Shown piece after piece: positions 1-10,739 of a stretch of 64,000 bases of DNA; position 1 is the first letter of the stretch, and each line of letters starts with the position of its first letter. Both the position numbers and the translations under genes were made by a program. The stretch comes from Ganoderma boninense. Lineage: Eukaryota; Basidiomycota; Agaricomycetes; Polyporales; Polyporaceae. The notes beneath the pieces were generated by a model that did no database searches, had not been told where the DNA came from, and worked only from the letters and a program-made list of their open reading frames with translations. Location: positions 3,632,313 through 3,696,312 of the forward strand of contig CM035313.1 of assembly GCA_002900995.3 (NCBI GenBank). The letters run 5' to 3'.

Positions 1-2692
1 AGCGGCCTTCAACCGCTGCCGCAGCCTCGACTCCTCCTTGGCGGGCGAGCTCTGCGGCGTCACGGTGTCCTTCGTCGCGCCGTCCGACGGTGGAGGCGGC
101 AAACTTGCGAGGGAGGAGGATGTGCGATGATGGCTGGCTCCTGCGCCTGCTCCGCCGGCGGAGGTATCCGACAGCGCCTTGGTCGGGGTACGCGGCGACT
201 GCGACGGCGAGGTGGGAATCGCGTCCGCCACCGACTTCGACGCGGACACCCCCGCCGGCTGATGCTCGTCCCTCCGCACACCGAGCTCGCCCGGGCCGAC
301 AATCTCGATGGTCTCCGTGAGCACCGCGATGCGCGTCCACCTCCGGAACCGCGTATACTGCGCACACGCACGGTGAGCGTCCATCCCGCACACGACACAA
401 GAAAAAACCGACACGCGCGCGCACCTTGCCCATCCCGCCCTTGCAGCTCGCCCCCTCCCACTTGTTGTCCGCATACACCCACCCGTCCGGGTCCGTCGAC
501 GGCTCCTCGACCTCCTCGTCCTCGGCGCCCTGCACGTCCGCGCTCCCACTCGCGCCCGCCCCGTCCTCCGCACGATGTCCCTCCCCGTCCTTATCCTTCT
601 CCGCGCCGTGCTCCCCGAGGTCCACGCTCCCCGTCCGCATCTTCTTCAGGATCCGGCTCGCCCCCGCCGCAGCCGCGCTCTCCTCCTTCGGCTGCGGCAC
701 CGGCTTTTCCACCCTGCTCGCCCCCGCCGCGCCCTCGCGCCTGACGACGACGCGCCACTCCTCCTCCTCCCACCGCCACCGCGCGACGCGCTTCACACGG
801 CCCTTCCCGTCTGGCGTGAGCGTGTACGCGGTCGTCGCCGCGGGGAGCGTGAACGCGCTCGGGGGCGCTGCGGGCTGCTGCGAGACGGAGCACCACGACG
901 GGCGTTCGTTCGGGAGCAGCGCCGCCGTCCAGTCGAGCCCCATCCACCACCGCTGGTTCTCGTAAATCGTGAAGAGGAAGCGGAGCGACGCCTCCGGGAG
1001 CTTTTCCTTTTGTGCCGTCAGGGAGGAGACGGATGCGAGCTGGGCCTCCGAGTGTGACTGCGGCGAGCGCGGGACCGGGGGCAGTGGCTGGCCGGAGAGG
1101 ACGGACCATGCGCGGTAGGCGGCCCAGCGGATGTGGGCGCTGCGCCAGAGGGCACCGCGCACGACGGTGGCCCAGCGAGCGCGCCAGGTGAGGAGGAGCG
1201 TGCCGGCGAGGGCGAGGAGGATCCGGATCCGGACGGCATAGGTGAGGGCAAGGTAGGGGATGTAGACCACGGCGATAGAGCGCAGGAGGATGAGGGGACG
1301 GATAGTCGTGACTTGTGTGGGCGTGCGTCCGGGAATAGACAGGGAGGTGAAGAGGGTATGGATAGCAGTGAGGTCGGCGATTGCGCGTTGCAGGATGTCC
1401 TCAGTCACGGGGGGACTGGCGTGCTGGGAGGTTGGGTCCGGACGGAAGCGAAAGAGAAGGACGAACAGCACGAATGGGAACAGGTACCTAATGATTGTGC
1501 TTCATTAGCCATCGGAAGGGTGTGCAGGGTGATAAAACGCTAGTCTGGATTCCATCCGTCGTCTCCTAGTAGTAAGGAGCTCCGAGCTCGGAATGCCGGC
1601 CACGCATCGATGCCACGGGTTCAGAACTGCAAAACGAGGACGACGGGCGAGGAGAGAGCCGCTTGACCTGCACAATGCCCGAACTCGTCCCCCTCCTCTC
1701 CGACGAGATAAGTGGCGGCCTGCGGGAGATACAGCCACCTCGTTCTGACCTCGCTGGGAGTAGAAATTGAGTCGGTGAAAGCAAGGTACACACTCCTTCC
1801 ACCGACCCCTCACAACCCCGCCAATAAGTTAGCTGGTTCAAAGGAAGAACCGAACCCAGGAAACTTAGTTCCCTGGACTTATTGACACCCCAGAAATGAT
1901 AAAGAAATCCACGCAAGTTTCTACACTGTTTCCCGACATTCCAAAGGCCCATCTTCCTTCTCATGGGCGTTCCAAGATGTCTGGTGATTTTCGTACAGAT
2001 AGGTGAAGTCTATCGCTGCTCCGTGCGTCTCATCCAAGAATGCCTGCGTCAGCTATCCCTTGCCAATAGTCTGCCGGATGACGAACCCCTTGTAATGACG
2101 ACATGGACGTTCCCCATCTGCCTTCAGGAAGCTTCAGGCTCACGGGGATGCCAGGCAACGCGCATATAGCCAGGCCTCGACCGTTCCCAGTCATCGGATC
2201 GGGCGCGCAGCAGCCAGCTGGATAGCATACGAAGAGAGCCTCCCGGAGACATCGCCGCGGCGCGTCATGATTCAGAGGGATAGAGCTCGGACCGGGGTGG
2301 CCACCGACCTGTCTCCCAGAAATTCACCAGAAGTTTTGGATGCGTCCTCTCCCTTCTCTTTGTTTTCCCGATTTCCATTATGAGGTGCGCCCAGAACTGA
2401 TGGTGACGAGGCTGATACAGCGCAAGAATGTACGCAAGAATTAAAATTGAACTGGCACGGCTCACCTCAAGCCGAGTTCAGGGAGCAGGCAAAGCGCCCA
2501 CCACGAAGCCAGAAACAACGAAGAGTCTTCCCATGGCGCCTTCCATGCGAGCAGGTGGACAAGATATCGAGTTCTTGAGATAGCTGGTGCTAGTCCGACG
2601 AGGGTGGTGGTGAGAGGCGAGGGAAGGGTGTTGAGAAACTCGACGAGGGGCGCCGACTGGGCCGGACCAGAGTCGTCTGCGGGTTTAGACAT
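1..2692 (-). CDS. Pex24/Pex28-32-type peroxin with dysferlin domain (3' end off the window)
   Basis: Model: complement(join(<1..357, 425..1499, 2466..2692)). Integral membrane peroxin of the Pex24p/Pex28-Pex32 family, which acts at peroxisome-ER contacts and controls peroxisome size and number. Exon 1 encodes the typical N-terminal amphipathic/membrane part ending ASWWALCLLPELGL. Exon 2 continues directly with hydrophobic helices (YLFPFVLFVLLF, then LALTYAVRIRILLALAG). It then carries the dysferlin N-half (FLFTIYENQRWWMGLDWT, LLPNERPSW) and the C-half (DGWVYADNKWEG), joined across a 67-nt intron to YTRFRRWTRIAVL. Phases close (227+1075 nt = 434 codons before the last junction). The tail is low-complexity and still open at the window edge. 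Intron 1 is 966 nt, far above the 50-70 nt usual here. Start chosen at the ATG opening the conserved N-terminal exon. Family call is secure; which paralogue is not. Confidence 0.9.
1500..2465 (-). other. 966-nt intron of the peroxin gene
   Basis: The conserved peptides on either side (ending PELGL and starting YLFPFVLF) are contiguous in the family, so this stretch is spliced out. Donor GTGAG, acceptor preceded by CTAATGAAG. It has several open frames but I recognise no protein in any of them and see no clear terminal repeats. Confidence 0.7.
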
Positions 2693-4075
2693 GGGACAGA
2701 TAGAGCGCAGACCTAGAACTGAGTGAGTTCAGGTTGGGAGACCCATTGGTGAGAGCTGGACGAGGATGGGGGAGGAAGCAGAGTCGCACGACTCGCCGAG
2801 TGCGGCTCAAATCACAAGCTTCCCCGGGCCCCGGATTCGTGACGTATGCTCTCTGGCGCTTATGTTTCCTCTTCAGAAAATTATGTCAGCGGGAACAGAC
2901 GCCTACTTACTTGGGGACGTGCTGGCCGGGAGTCGCCGAACTGCCCTTGGTTTGTAACCGCCACTTGCACTGCAGGCAGCGCAACGTCATGTTTCTGGCT
3001 AGGTGTGCTTCATTGAACCGCTCAGCAGGGCATGCAGCCTTGAGACAGAAAGTTCTTCAATTCCGGACGATTCAGCGTAAGTGCTGCTATTAATTTTACC
3101 AAGGCTTTGAAGGCATGCTAACTAAATCTCAAGACCAAGCACATCCACCTCGAGCAGCCAGTGCAAAGTTGCCTCCTCTGGTTTTCACGTTTGACATAGT
3201 ACGATGAACAAACTTCGAACTCTTCTGATCCTCACCACCATCTGTGCAGGATGGCGTCCTCCTCCGAGGTCCCCATACCATCCCCGCCGCCAGGCGCGCA
3301 TTAGACATGCTCAACGGAGCGAATCCCATGCGCGTGTAGGTTGAATTTGCTTCTTCTTCTGTCGGATGCTGAAGACTTTGCTCACTAATTCCCAAGAAAG
3401 ATACCCTTCATCCTGGTAAGCATTCAGAATCACTCTCACGGTTTCTTCATGGCTCTAATCGTTCGCACTGCATTCTCTACGAAGTTGACTAATGGGGGCG
3501 GTGTAGGTGAGGAAGCGCGACAACAGAAACTAAGCTCTCAGCTTGGACAGGAGGTGTGTATGCATGCAGCCTCGCTCTAGTCTCACAACGATCCGTTTTG
3601 GGACGCATCCAATAAGGAAAAACGGCAAAGGGAGAGGACGCGCCCAAAACGTCTTCACGGAGACCCACGAGGGGCCACCTGGTTCAAGCTCCACAATATC
3701 TCTGCCCACACCCTGAACCGCGACGCGACGGTATGTCCAGGACGCTCTCCGCACACACCGGCCACCAGGCCGCTCGCGTCAGACCCGACCACTGGGAGCG
3801 GTTGAAGCTTGAAGCCTGGCTATATGCACATTGGTTGTCATGTGCTCCTGTAGGCGGACGGGAGCGACCACCTCGTCGCGGCACAGGGTGTGTCATCCGG
3901 CCTACTATGGGTCTGGTCCTCACGACGGGACGGGGGATGGTCGCGTACTGTTGCGATGGACATGTGGGTGGAAAGGGGAGCCCCCCACCCGTCTATGCGA
4001 AAGTTATCAGACGCCTAGGAGCACGCATGGGGAGCAGCGCAGGCGTTTCGAACGTTTGGAAAGCAGCGTGAAAAC
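2693..4075. other. Intergenic, no gene recognised
   Basis: About 1.4 kb upstream of the peroxin start. Only short open frames without family resemblance are present on either strand. I searched here for the missing DxD nucleophile exon of the downstream HAD-like gene and did not find one. Confidence 0.5.
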
Positions 4076-5614
4076 TTGGGGGTGGAAACTTCAAGTCCCG
4101 TCGTGAATTTCAGAGTGTTAAGGGGTCGAGATCCAAACCACCATCATAGCTGGCTATGGCTATGGCTGTGGCCTCAGCCATGGCCGGCCAGGCGCAGAAT
4201 CCTATCCCTTCCTTCCTTTCCTCACATGTCCCTGATCCTGAAACGTCTGCCGTGCCTTCTCGTTTCCCTCTGGATGCATCCCAAAACGGATGGACTCGAG
4301 ACCAGCCTTGCTCGACGTTCTTTCCTAACGGCGGACCCTCGGCAGATCCACGTCAACCAAATCGTTCAAGCCCACACCGTTCTCAAGTCGGTCGCCCACA
4401 AATACGCCAAAAAGCCGGTTCTCGTATTAGGCGGCCGCAACGACGTCATCCGCAAGGTCGCAGAAAGGTAGGGAGGACAACCAGTGCTATGCTTCGGATT
4501 TAACGGTGCGACAGCTACGGCTTCGAGCACGCATACACCACGCTAGACGTCCTAGCTTGGAAACCAGAGTAAAGACCCACACCACCAAGCCCCTCCTGCC
4601 CAGAACTGACGCCGCCGCGCCTAGGGCTTGGCCATTCCACGACCTCACCCCCGAAGAGCGTGCCTCCGCGAAGGTGTGAACCCATCCTCCCTCCCTCCCC
4701 CACCATATGCATATGACAGCGTTGATCCCCATCCCCCTCGTAACAATAGCCCGCGGACTTCTCAAACGTCCCGATTTCCGCGATCTTCGTCTTCCACGAC
4801 CCGCGCAACTGGTCGCTCGACATCCAGGTCATGCTCGACGTCATCCGCTCGCGTGGCATCATCGGCGGCCCCTACCTCGATGCTCACTCCCACAACGCGA
4901 GCGGCAGCAGCAGCGGTGACCCGGTGGAACTCGTGTTCTGCAACCCGGACATGCTGTGGAAGTCCGACTTCCCACAGCCGCGCATCGGCCAGGGCGCGTT
5001 CCGCGAAGCCTTTCAGGCCGTGTACAAGGTGCGTGTGTCGTCGTGTCCCGTCGAATGGGGTAATTCATTCCCAAGTTCTCCTTGCTAGGCCGTCGTGGGG
5101 AGCACGTACCCCTGCGTGCAATACGGCAAGCCGGAGAAGGCCACGTACGAGTTTGCGGCGCGTGTGCTGAGAGACCGGCTCGAGGAACTGAATGGCGGGC
5201 GGACGGTCGACATGGCAGACATGCCCCGCGTGTGAGTGCCCGGGGTCTTTACCGTTTACCATTACCGTTCACCGCCGCGCGCTGACATTGACGTGTGTTT
5301 CGATTTCGATGCTAGCTACATGGTGGGAGGTACGTGGCACGGCGCAAACTTTCACTGCGCATATACTGACGAAAGCATTAACAGATAACCCTGAGTCTGG
5401 TGCGTTTCTTGAAGGCCCATTTGAGCAAAAGTCGGGCACTAATATTCATGCAGACATCGCGGGCGCGAACGCCGCTGGATGGCCCTCGGTACTTGTCAAG
5501 ACAGGCGTGTACGAGCCCGCACGTGGTCCTCCCACGCATGAGCCTACCTACATCGCGGACGACGTCGAGGAGGCAGTAAGGTGGGCCATTGACAGGGAGA
5601 TGGGGCGAAAATAG
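4076..5614 (+). CDS. CECR5/HDHD5-like HAD-superfamily hydrolase, 5' part missing or degenerate
   Basis: Exons with closing phases: ..4467, 4515..4568, 4625..4673, 4750..5028, 5089..5231, 5316..5329, 5385..5399, 5454..5614. The protein matches the TIGR01456 (CECR5/HDHD5, yeast YKR070W-like) subfamily from its middle onward: NQIVQAHTVLKS, VLVLGGRND, AWPFHDLTPEE, IFVFHDPRNWSLDIQV, ELVFCNPDMLWKS, YGKPEKATYEFA, and HAD motif IV split over two micro-exons of 14 and 15 nt (MVGDNPESDIAGANAAGWPS). Family members begin with a FxFDIDGVL nucleophile motif and FLTNGGG. Neither is found in frame upstream, only the out-of-frame trace FFPNGG near 4318. The ATG at 4076 is in frame with exon 1 but the sequence before about 4330 has no similarity I recognise. 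Either a decayed, N-terminally truncated copy or a paralogue without phosphatase activity. Confidence 0.7.
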
Positions 5615-6132
5615 GAGCTACGTCAACGGGACGGACGAGACGACAGTAGACGCCACTATTGAACGCTTCGCTTCTATGCAGCTAGCTTGTAGAAACCTTT
5701 CTTTGGCCACAAGGTACGTTCGTGCACTCTTCATGCGGCGTTAGTCCTAACGACCACTGGCTCGTTTAGTTATTTTGTCTTGTCGTACAGAGCAATTGAC
5801 CGTGGCTTGTTTCGATGAGATCACTCTGTTGAATGCTTCCGGGGTCGGTGTCTCGGGCAGCACCCACTCGCGTCCCATGGCGCAATGCGCCACCAGCATT
5901 TGAGTGTAGCTTGGCGCGCCGGGGCCCGACACTCACTCGATTGCACCTTGGCTGTGGGTCCCGCATTGTGGGTGCGTCAACGAGGTCCGGTTGCGACATA
6001 TAAATCCTACGCAAGGTCGACCGTAGCCCCTCCGCCCCTCCACAGTCTCACCAGCCAGTCCTGCTCCCCTTCGTCGTCACTCACATCTCTCGTCAAAGCA
6101 CCCCCCCCCTCAATCTCTGCGTTAAACTCGAG
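5615..6132. other. Intergenic and promoter of the O-methyltransferase
   Basis: Contains the 3' flank of the HAD-like gene and a CT-rich stretch before the methyltransferase ATG. No other gene seen. Confidence 0.5.
5998..6005 (+). promoter_or_regulatory. TATA-box-like ATATAAAT upstream of the O-methyltransferase
   Basis: ATATAAAT lies about 130 bp before the ATG at 6133 and is followed by pyrimidine-rich sequence, a common fungal core-promoter arrangement. Motif match only. Confidence 0.4.
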
Positions 6133-8162
6133 ATGGCTGCCAACGATCACCAGGAGACCCCTCTTCTCTCCCTCCTGTCTGTGCTGACCACGTCCATCCA
6201 CACCATCGAGGACGAGCTCAAGACCGCCGGGCTGCCCCCGTTCACGCTGGACCCGCACTGGCACCCGCTCGACTCGCTCGACGGCGTCCCGCCTGCGCGG
6301 CTGCACGAAGCGCGGCGGGTCGCGATGGCCGCCGCGAACATGATCAAGGCCCTCGTGCAGGACGTCGGGACCGCGATGATGGTGGGCACACACAGTTTCA
6401 GTTTCATAAGTTAGCAGCCATCGGAAGTACGTAGCCACACTGATGGGGCACGCGCATGCGCGCAGGACATGTCCGTCAAGACGCTCGATCAGACGGCGTA
6501 CATGCTGACGGCGGACATCGACCTGCTGGACGTCTTCCGGACCGCGGACGAGAAGGCCGGCGGCCTGCACGTCGACGAGATGGTCGCGCGGCTCCCGAAG
6601 GGCAAGAAGGTCGACCCGCAGAAGCTCGGCCGCTCCCTGCGCCTGCTGAGCACCGAGCACTGGTACGTACGTCCCCGTCCTCGCACTCGTCTCTCACTCA
6701 CTGTCACTGCGACCGTGACCCCCCGCGCAGGTGGGTGGAGAAGTCCGCGGACGTGTTCGCGCCGCTGCGCTGGGCGCTGCTCAACACCCCGGGCACGCCG
6801 TCGCACGCGTGGGCGGACTCGTCGTCGAACGCAGCGCTCATCGGCAGCCAGGCGTTCGTCGCGCAGATGACGGACCCCGCCCAGCTCGCGCGCGACACGA
6901 TCGACGCCGCGCCGATCGTCCGCGGGCTCCACGCGCTCGGCAGCACGCACGTCAGGGACTTCTGGGGGTGGCTCGCGCAGGACCCCGACCGCCTCGGCGG
7001 GTTCGCGCGCAGCATGGAGGGGCTCGGTCGGTGTCGCACTTCTCTTCCTCTTCCCCTCTTCCACCTTCGACCTTCAAGCTGATTGAGTGCGGGCTCGGAT
7101 TCGGGCTGTGTGTGCGCAGGCTACATCAACCTCCCGTCGCTCAAGGCGGACTACCCGTGGGCGGCGCTCCCGCCCGAGACGACGTTCGTCGACGTCGGGG
7201 CGGGCCAGGGCACGGTGTCGCTGCACATCCTGCGGATGCTGTACGACGCGAACCCGACGCTCCGCGTCGTCCTCCAGGACCGCCCGCAGCACCTCCAGGA
7301 GGGCGAGAAGTACTGGGCGCAGCACCTGCCGCGCGCGATCCGCGAGGAGCGCGTCGAGTTCGAGCCGCACGACTTCTTCCAGAACAACCCGCGCACGGGG
7401 CCGAACACGGTGTACTGGTTCAGGTTCATCATGCACGACTGGACGGATAGGTGCGTGTGGGGTTTGAGTTGAGAGAGATGGGGAGAGGCTGTGCTCCTGG
7501 TTTGCTCCGAGTCAGGCTGACGGGAAATTTGGACGGGCAGCTATTGCATCAAGATTTTGCGGGCGGTGCGCGACGTGTGTCACGCCACGTCTCGGAGTAA
7601 GGGCGTTGGTGGTCTCCAGCCCTGTCGGTCTGATAACTATGCTCGTAGTTCTCATCTGCGACTGTGTCGTTCCCGAGGCGCCGCCAGCTGGGTCGGCGAC
7701 AAACGGAGTCAAGCTTTCGTTCGAGGATACTCTGAAATCCATTGATAACGACGCGGTGAGAGTTGCGTTCTTGGTGCTTAGACTCGCTGTGACATTTTAT
7801 CTACCTCAGCCCTACGCACCGATCGAAGCGCCGTACCCCCTTCCCCAGAACTTCGGCTTTGCTACAAAGGCTACGTACCGTACCGATATGGTGAGCTCGC
7901 ACCGCGCTGGTGTTCGTGCTCCCCACTCTGCACACGTATGCTTACGCCGTGTGAATTCCTCTAGCTCATGTACAACTCCTTGAATGCCCTTGAGCGGACG
8001 ACAAGGAATTTCGAAAAGATCGTCACTGGGTCGGGCTTCGTGATTTCCCGCATATACACGACCCGTGGGGCGTCCAGCAGTGCGTTGTCGTTTTGATAAC
8101 TGTCAATCTCCTTCGGTTCCACTAAACAGACCATCGCAGTCATCGAGGCGGTTCCCAACTAA
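6133..8162 (+). CDS. SAM-dependent O-methyltransferase, plant-type class II (COMT-like)
   Basis: join(6133..6381, 6466..6662, 6731..7026, 7120..7450, 7541..7596, 7649..7755, 7810..7890, 7965..8079, 8140..8162) = 484 aa, all phases closed. The N-terminal half is the helical dimerisation domain (residues 1-245). The C-terminal half is a Rossmann methyltransferase fold with the AdoMet glycine motif FVDVGAGQGTVSLHI (about 265-279), DRP after beta-strand 2, VEFEPHDFF, and the general-base motif FIMHDWTD (about 351-358). Fungal relatives methylate hydroxyls of phenolic or polyketide metabolites. The substrate here cannot be read from sequence. The acceptor CGCAG|TC near 8139 gives the family-typical ending SIIEAVPN. 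The nearest metabolism genes are the two FAD monooxygenases 13 kb away, so a cluster is not supported. Confidence 0.9.
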
Positions 8163-8390
8163 TTGTAGCTCGTCGTTGCCGTTTACCCACTGAGCTTCTG
8201 TCAACGTCTTCAATAGGAGAGCGGCTTGGAGTATGTATGGTGTGGATTAACAAAGGGCAGAGGATACATGCAAGAAATATGTCGACGTATACAGCGACTG
8301 TGCTCGTAGCCTAAACTTGAATGGAGTGCGCTTGGTGTGAGTTGGCGTAGTATTGTCTATACATAAGTTAGCAAGAGAATAGGAAGGTAA

Positions 8391-8484
8391 GTCACTTTGC
8401 CGGAGTGGTTAACGGGATCGCCTGCTATTCATAGCTGTCAGCGGTTGGGCTTTGCCCGCGAGTGTTCGAATCGCTCAGGTGACG
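8391..8484 (+). tRNA. tRNA-Ser(GCU) with a 12-nt intron
   Basis: 94 nt. Acceptor stem GTCACTT pairs with AGGTGAC (one G-U); D arm with AGTGGTTAA; anticodon stem ATCGC/GCGGT; long variable arm GGGC-TTT-GCCC typical of tRNA-Ser; T arm GAGTG-TTCGAAT-CGCTC. Anticodon GCT at 8424-8426 (decodes AGC/AGU). The anticodon loop is 19 nt instead of 7, so 8428-8439 is a 12-nt intron at the canonical position one base 3' of the anticodon. A Pol III stop (T6) follows at 8486-8491. Confidence 0.93.
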
Positions 8485-8485
8485 C

Positions 8486-8491
8486 TTTTTT
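8486..8491 (+). terminator. Pol III T-run terminator of the tRNA-Ser
   Basis: Run of six T one base after the discriminator base G8484. Confidence 0.75.
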
Positions 8492-8595
8492 GCAGCTTCC
8501 TGTCACCAAGGCGCCCGCGGCGTCCATGCTCTTGACTTCAACTTCGAGGACTTGACTCGCCACTTTTCTCTCACCAACTTCCCTCCCTCACGAAT

Positions 8596-10180
8596 ATGAG
8601 TGCCAAGTATGCGAACCTTCCGGATATCGTGCGTGGTTCTGCTGTCGTTTTTAACGCGATCACCCTCAACGTTGAATTAGGATACAGCCCCGGATGTTTA
8701 CGAGACGGAGGACGTCTTCCACGCTGCCCAGGATACCGTCAGTCTTCAACTATCCTGCCCCATTCATACCTGATTGATGGGTTTCGGTAGAAAGGCGACT
8801 CGAGCGATGACGAATCAGGCGCACCTGCCAGGGGTCACGGTCGAGGAAAGCAAGCAGAGCCTGCGGGGAAGGAGGAGTTGGACCTGAGCAGTGTGGATCC
8901 GGACGATGCATCGCGAAAGTTTAGGAAAGCCGAGAAGAGTGCGTATTTGCGTCCTTCATGGCTGTTATCCATACAACGCGGACCGTGTTTTGACTCAATG
9001 CAGAGCAACGCCGCCCCAGGGTGCAGTATGTCTACCCACCCTCGCCAAACGGCGAAGACCCATCGGGACCCCCTTCTCCCACCCAAGGCCCCGTCCCACT
9101 ATCCCAACGCCTGCGGCTCTTGCAGGCGGAGGTCGCCGCCCTCGAAGTCGAGCTCTCCGACCCCACGAACCCGCTCTTGCGGCAGGAGAAGGAGACGGGC
9201 AACGCAGACCCCGGTGAGCTCATCCGTGGAATGGTGGACGTGAAGCGGCGGATAGAGAAGATCAAGAAGGCGCGCGAAGGGCGGGGCAAGCTTGTGAGCG
9301 TCGTGCTCGGGGACACGACGGATGCGAACGCGGAGGACGACGATGTCGTGAAGGTGACGGCGGAGGACAAAGAGGAGGGCAAGCACGACTCGGAGGAGGC
9401 AGCGAAGACCGACGCCGCGCCGCCCAAGCCGAAGGAACCGCAGGCGAGAGACATCGCTGAGATGGATAGGCGCGTCGGCGAGCTCGAGAAGCTGGTCGGG
9501 TCGTCGAATGCCGCGCTGGACGAGGTGCGTCGCCGCTCGTCGCGTCTCTACCTCTGCTGCGCTCACCTCCCATGCAGCTCTCCCCGCTCCCGCCCCCGCT
9601 CCTTCCCCTCCTGACCCGCCTGCACGCGCAACTCACCCTTCTCACCCAACCCCGCCACATCGACTCCATCTCCCGGCGCATCAAGCTCCTCAACGCCGAG
9701 TTCGAGCGTTCGAACTCGAGCAACAGCCAAGCGCACCACGGCGCCCAGCGGCGCGGCACACACCACATCACCACGGGGGCGGGGCCCGCCTCGCCCGCCG
9801 TCGCGTCCCCGTCCTCCTCCTCGGCCGCCGGGCCCGCGCCCGCGTCGTCTGCGTCGTCCACGGCGCTGCAGGAGCAGCTCGCGCCGGTGCTCACGCGCCT
9901 CGCGCCGCTCCTCCCGCACATCCCGCACATCCTCACGCGCCTGCGCACGCTCTCCGCGCTGCACACGTCCGCCGCGGGCTTCCAGAAGACGCTCGAGGGC
10001 CTCGAGGAGGAGCAGCGGCGCGTGCATGCCGCGCTCGAGGACCTCCAGAAGGCCGTCGAGGGCGTCGAGGGCAGCCTCGCCGAGAACGAGAAGCTGGTCA
10101 AGGGCAACGTGCGGGAGCTCGAGGACCGCATCGACGGGCTGGGTCGCAGGGTGGATGACATCAAGGTGGGGATGAGCTAG
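8596..10180 (+). CDS. Dynactin subunit 2 (p50/dynamitin)
   Basis: join(8596..8628, 8681..8737, 8791..8938, 9004..9524, 9578..10180) = 453 aa. The N-terminus MSAKYANLPDI...APDVYETEDVF matches the extended N-terminal peptide of dynamitin that contacts the Arp1 filament (animal version: KYADLPGI...EPDVYETSD). The remainder is acidic and coiled-coil: LSQRLRLLQAEVAALEVEL, DIAEMDRRVGELEKLVG, and two C-terminal coils from HIDSISRRIKLLNAEF to VRELEDRIDGLGRRVDDIK. An Ala/Ser/Pro-rich loop (about 300-335) separates them. Length fits fungal dynamitins. Role: shoulder of dynactin, needed for dynein-driven nuclear and organelle movement. Starts 112 nt after the tRNA gene in the same direction. Confidence 0.93.
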
Positions 10181-10739
10181 AAGGGGCCCGCATGTGGCGC
10201 AGTAGGGGGGAGGGGGAGGGTGCGCTCTCGCTGCCGTTCATTGATACCATGCACTCTTCTATTCTTGTGGACGCAGCGTCTTACGGATCTAAACCACACT
10301 CTCGCGTGCCTCACTACAACCTCAGTCTACGGATGTTGTCCGTCGGATATGGTCATTCAAGGCCTGCCTTGGCGAGGCCGTACAACGGCTTCTTGACACT
10401 CTCCATTTTGTTGGTGGGTCCCTCCACCTTGTTTTCGAGCGCGCTCAGCCGCTTCTCCGTGTCGAATGCCCTTGGCCACAGCCCGAAGCGTTGCGCGTTT
10501 CCGCCGCTAATTGCCAGAAGATTTAGATGGCATTATTGATGAGTGCTGAAACAGCAGGCTGCGCGCCTCCAGCAGACTTTGACCGTTGTTCGCATTCAGT
10601 CTACTTTCTTGAAAACTTAAATCGCCTCTTACAGACCCAGAACCACGACAATGACCTAGCGATTGTGTTCTCAGACACGGCGCCGTAGCGACAGACGGAC
10701 ATCATTCATCCCAATGATTCATGTCGAGCATCGTCATCG
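10181..10739. other. Convergent 3' flanks, no gene recognised
   Basis: 559 bp between the dynamitin stop and the stop of the opposing EF-hand gene. Nothing recognised. Confidence 0.5.

Noticed and set aside
591..1109. Open minus-strand frame of 172 codons
   Set aside because: Out-of-frame shadow of the peroxin; Arg/Gly/Pro-rich from GC-rich codons, while the true frame holds the dysferlin motif.
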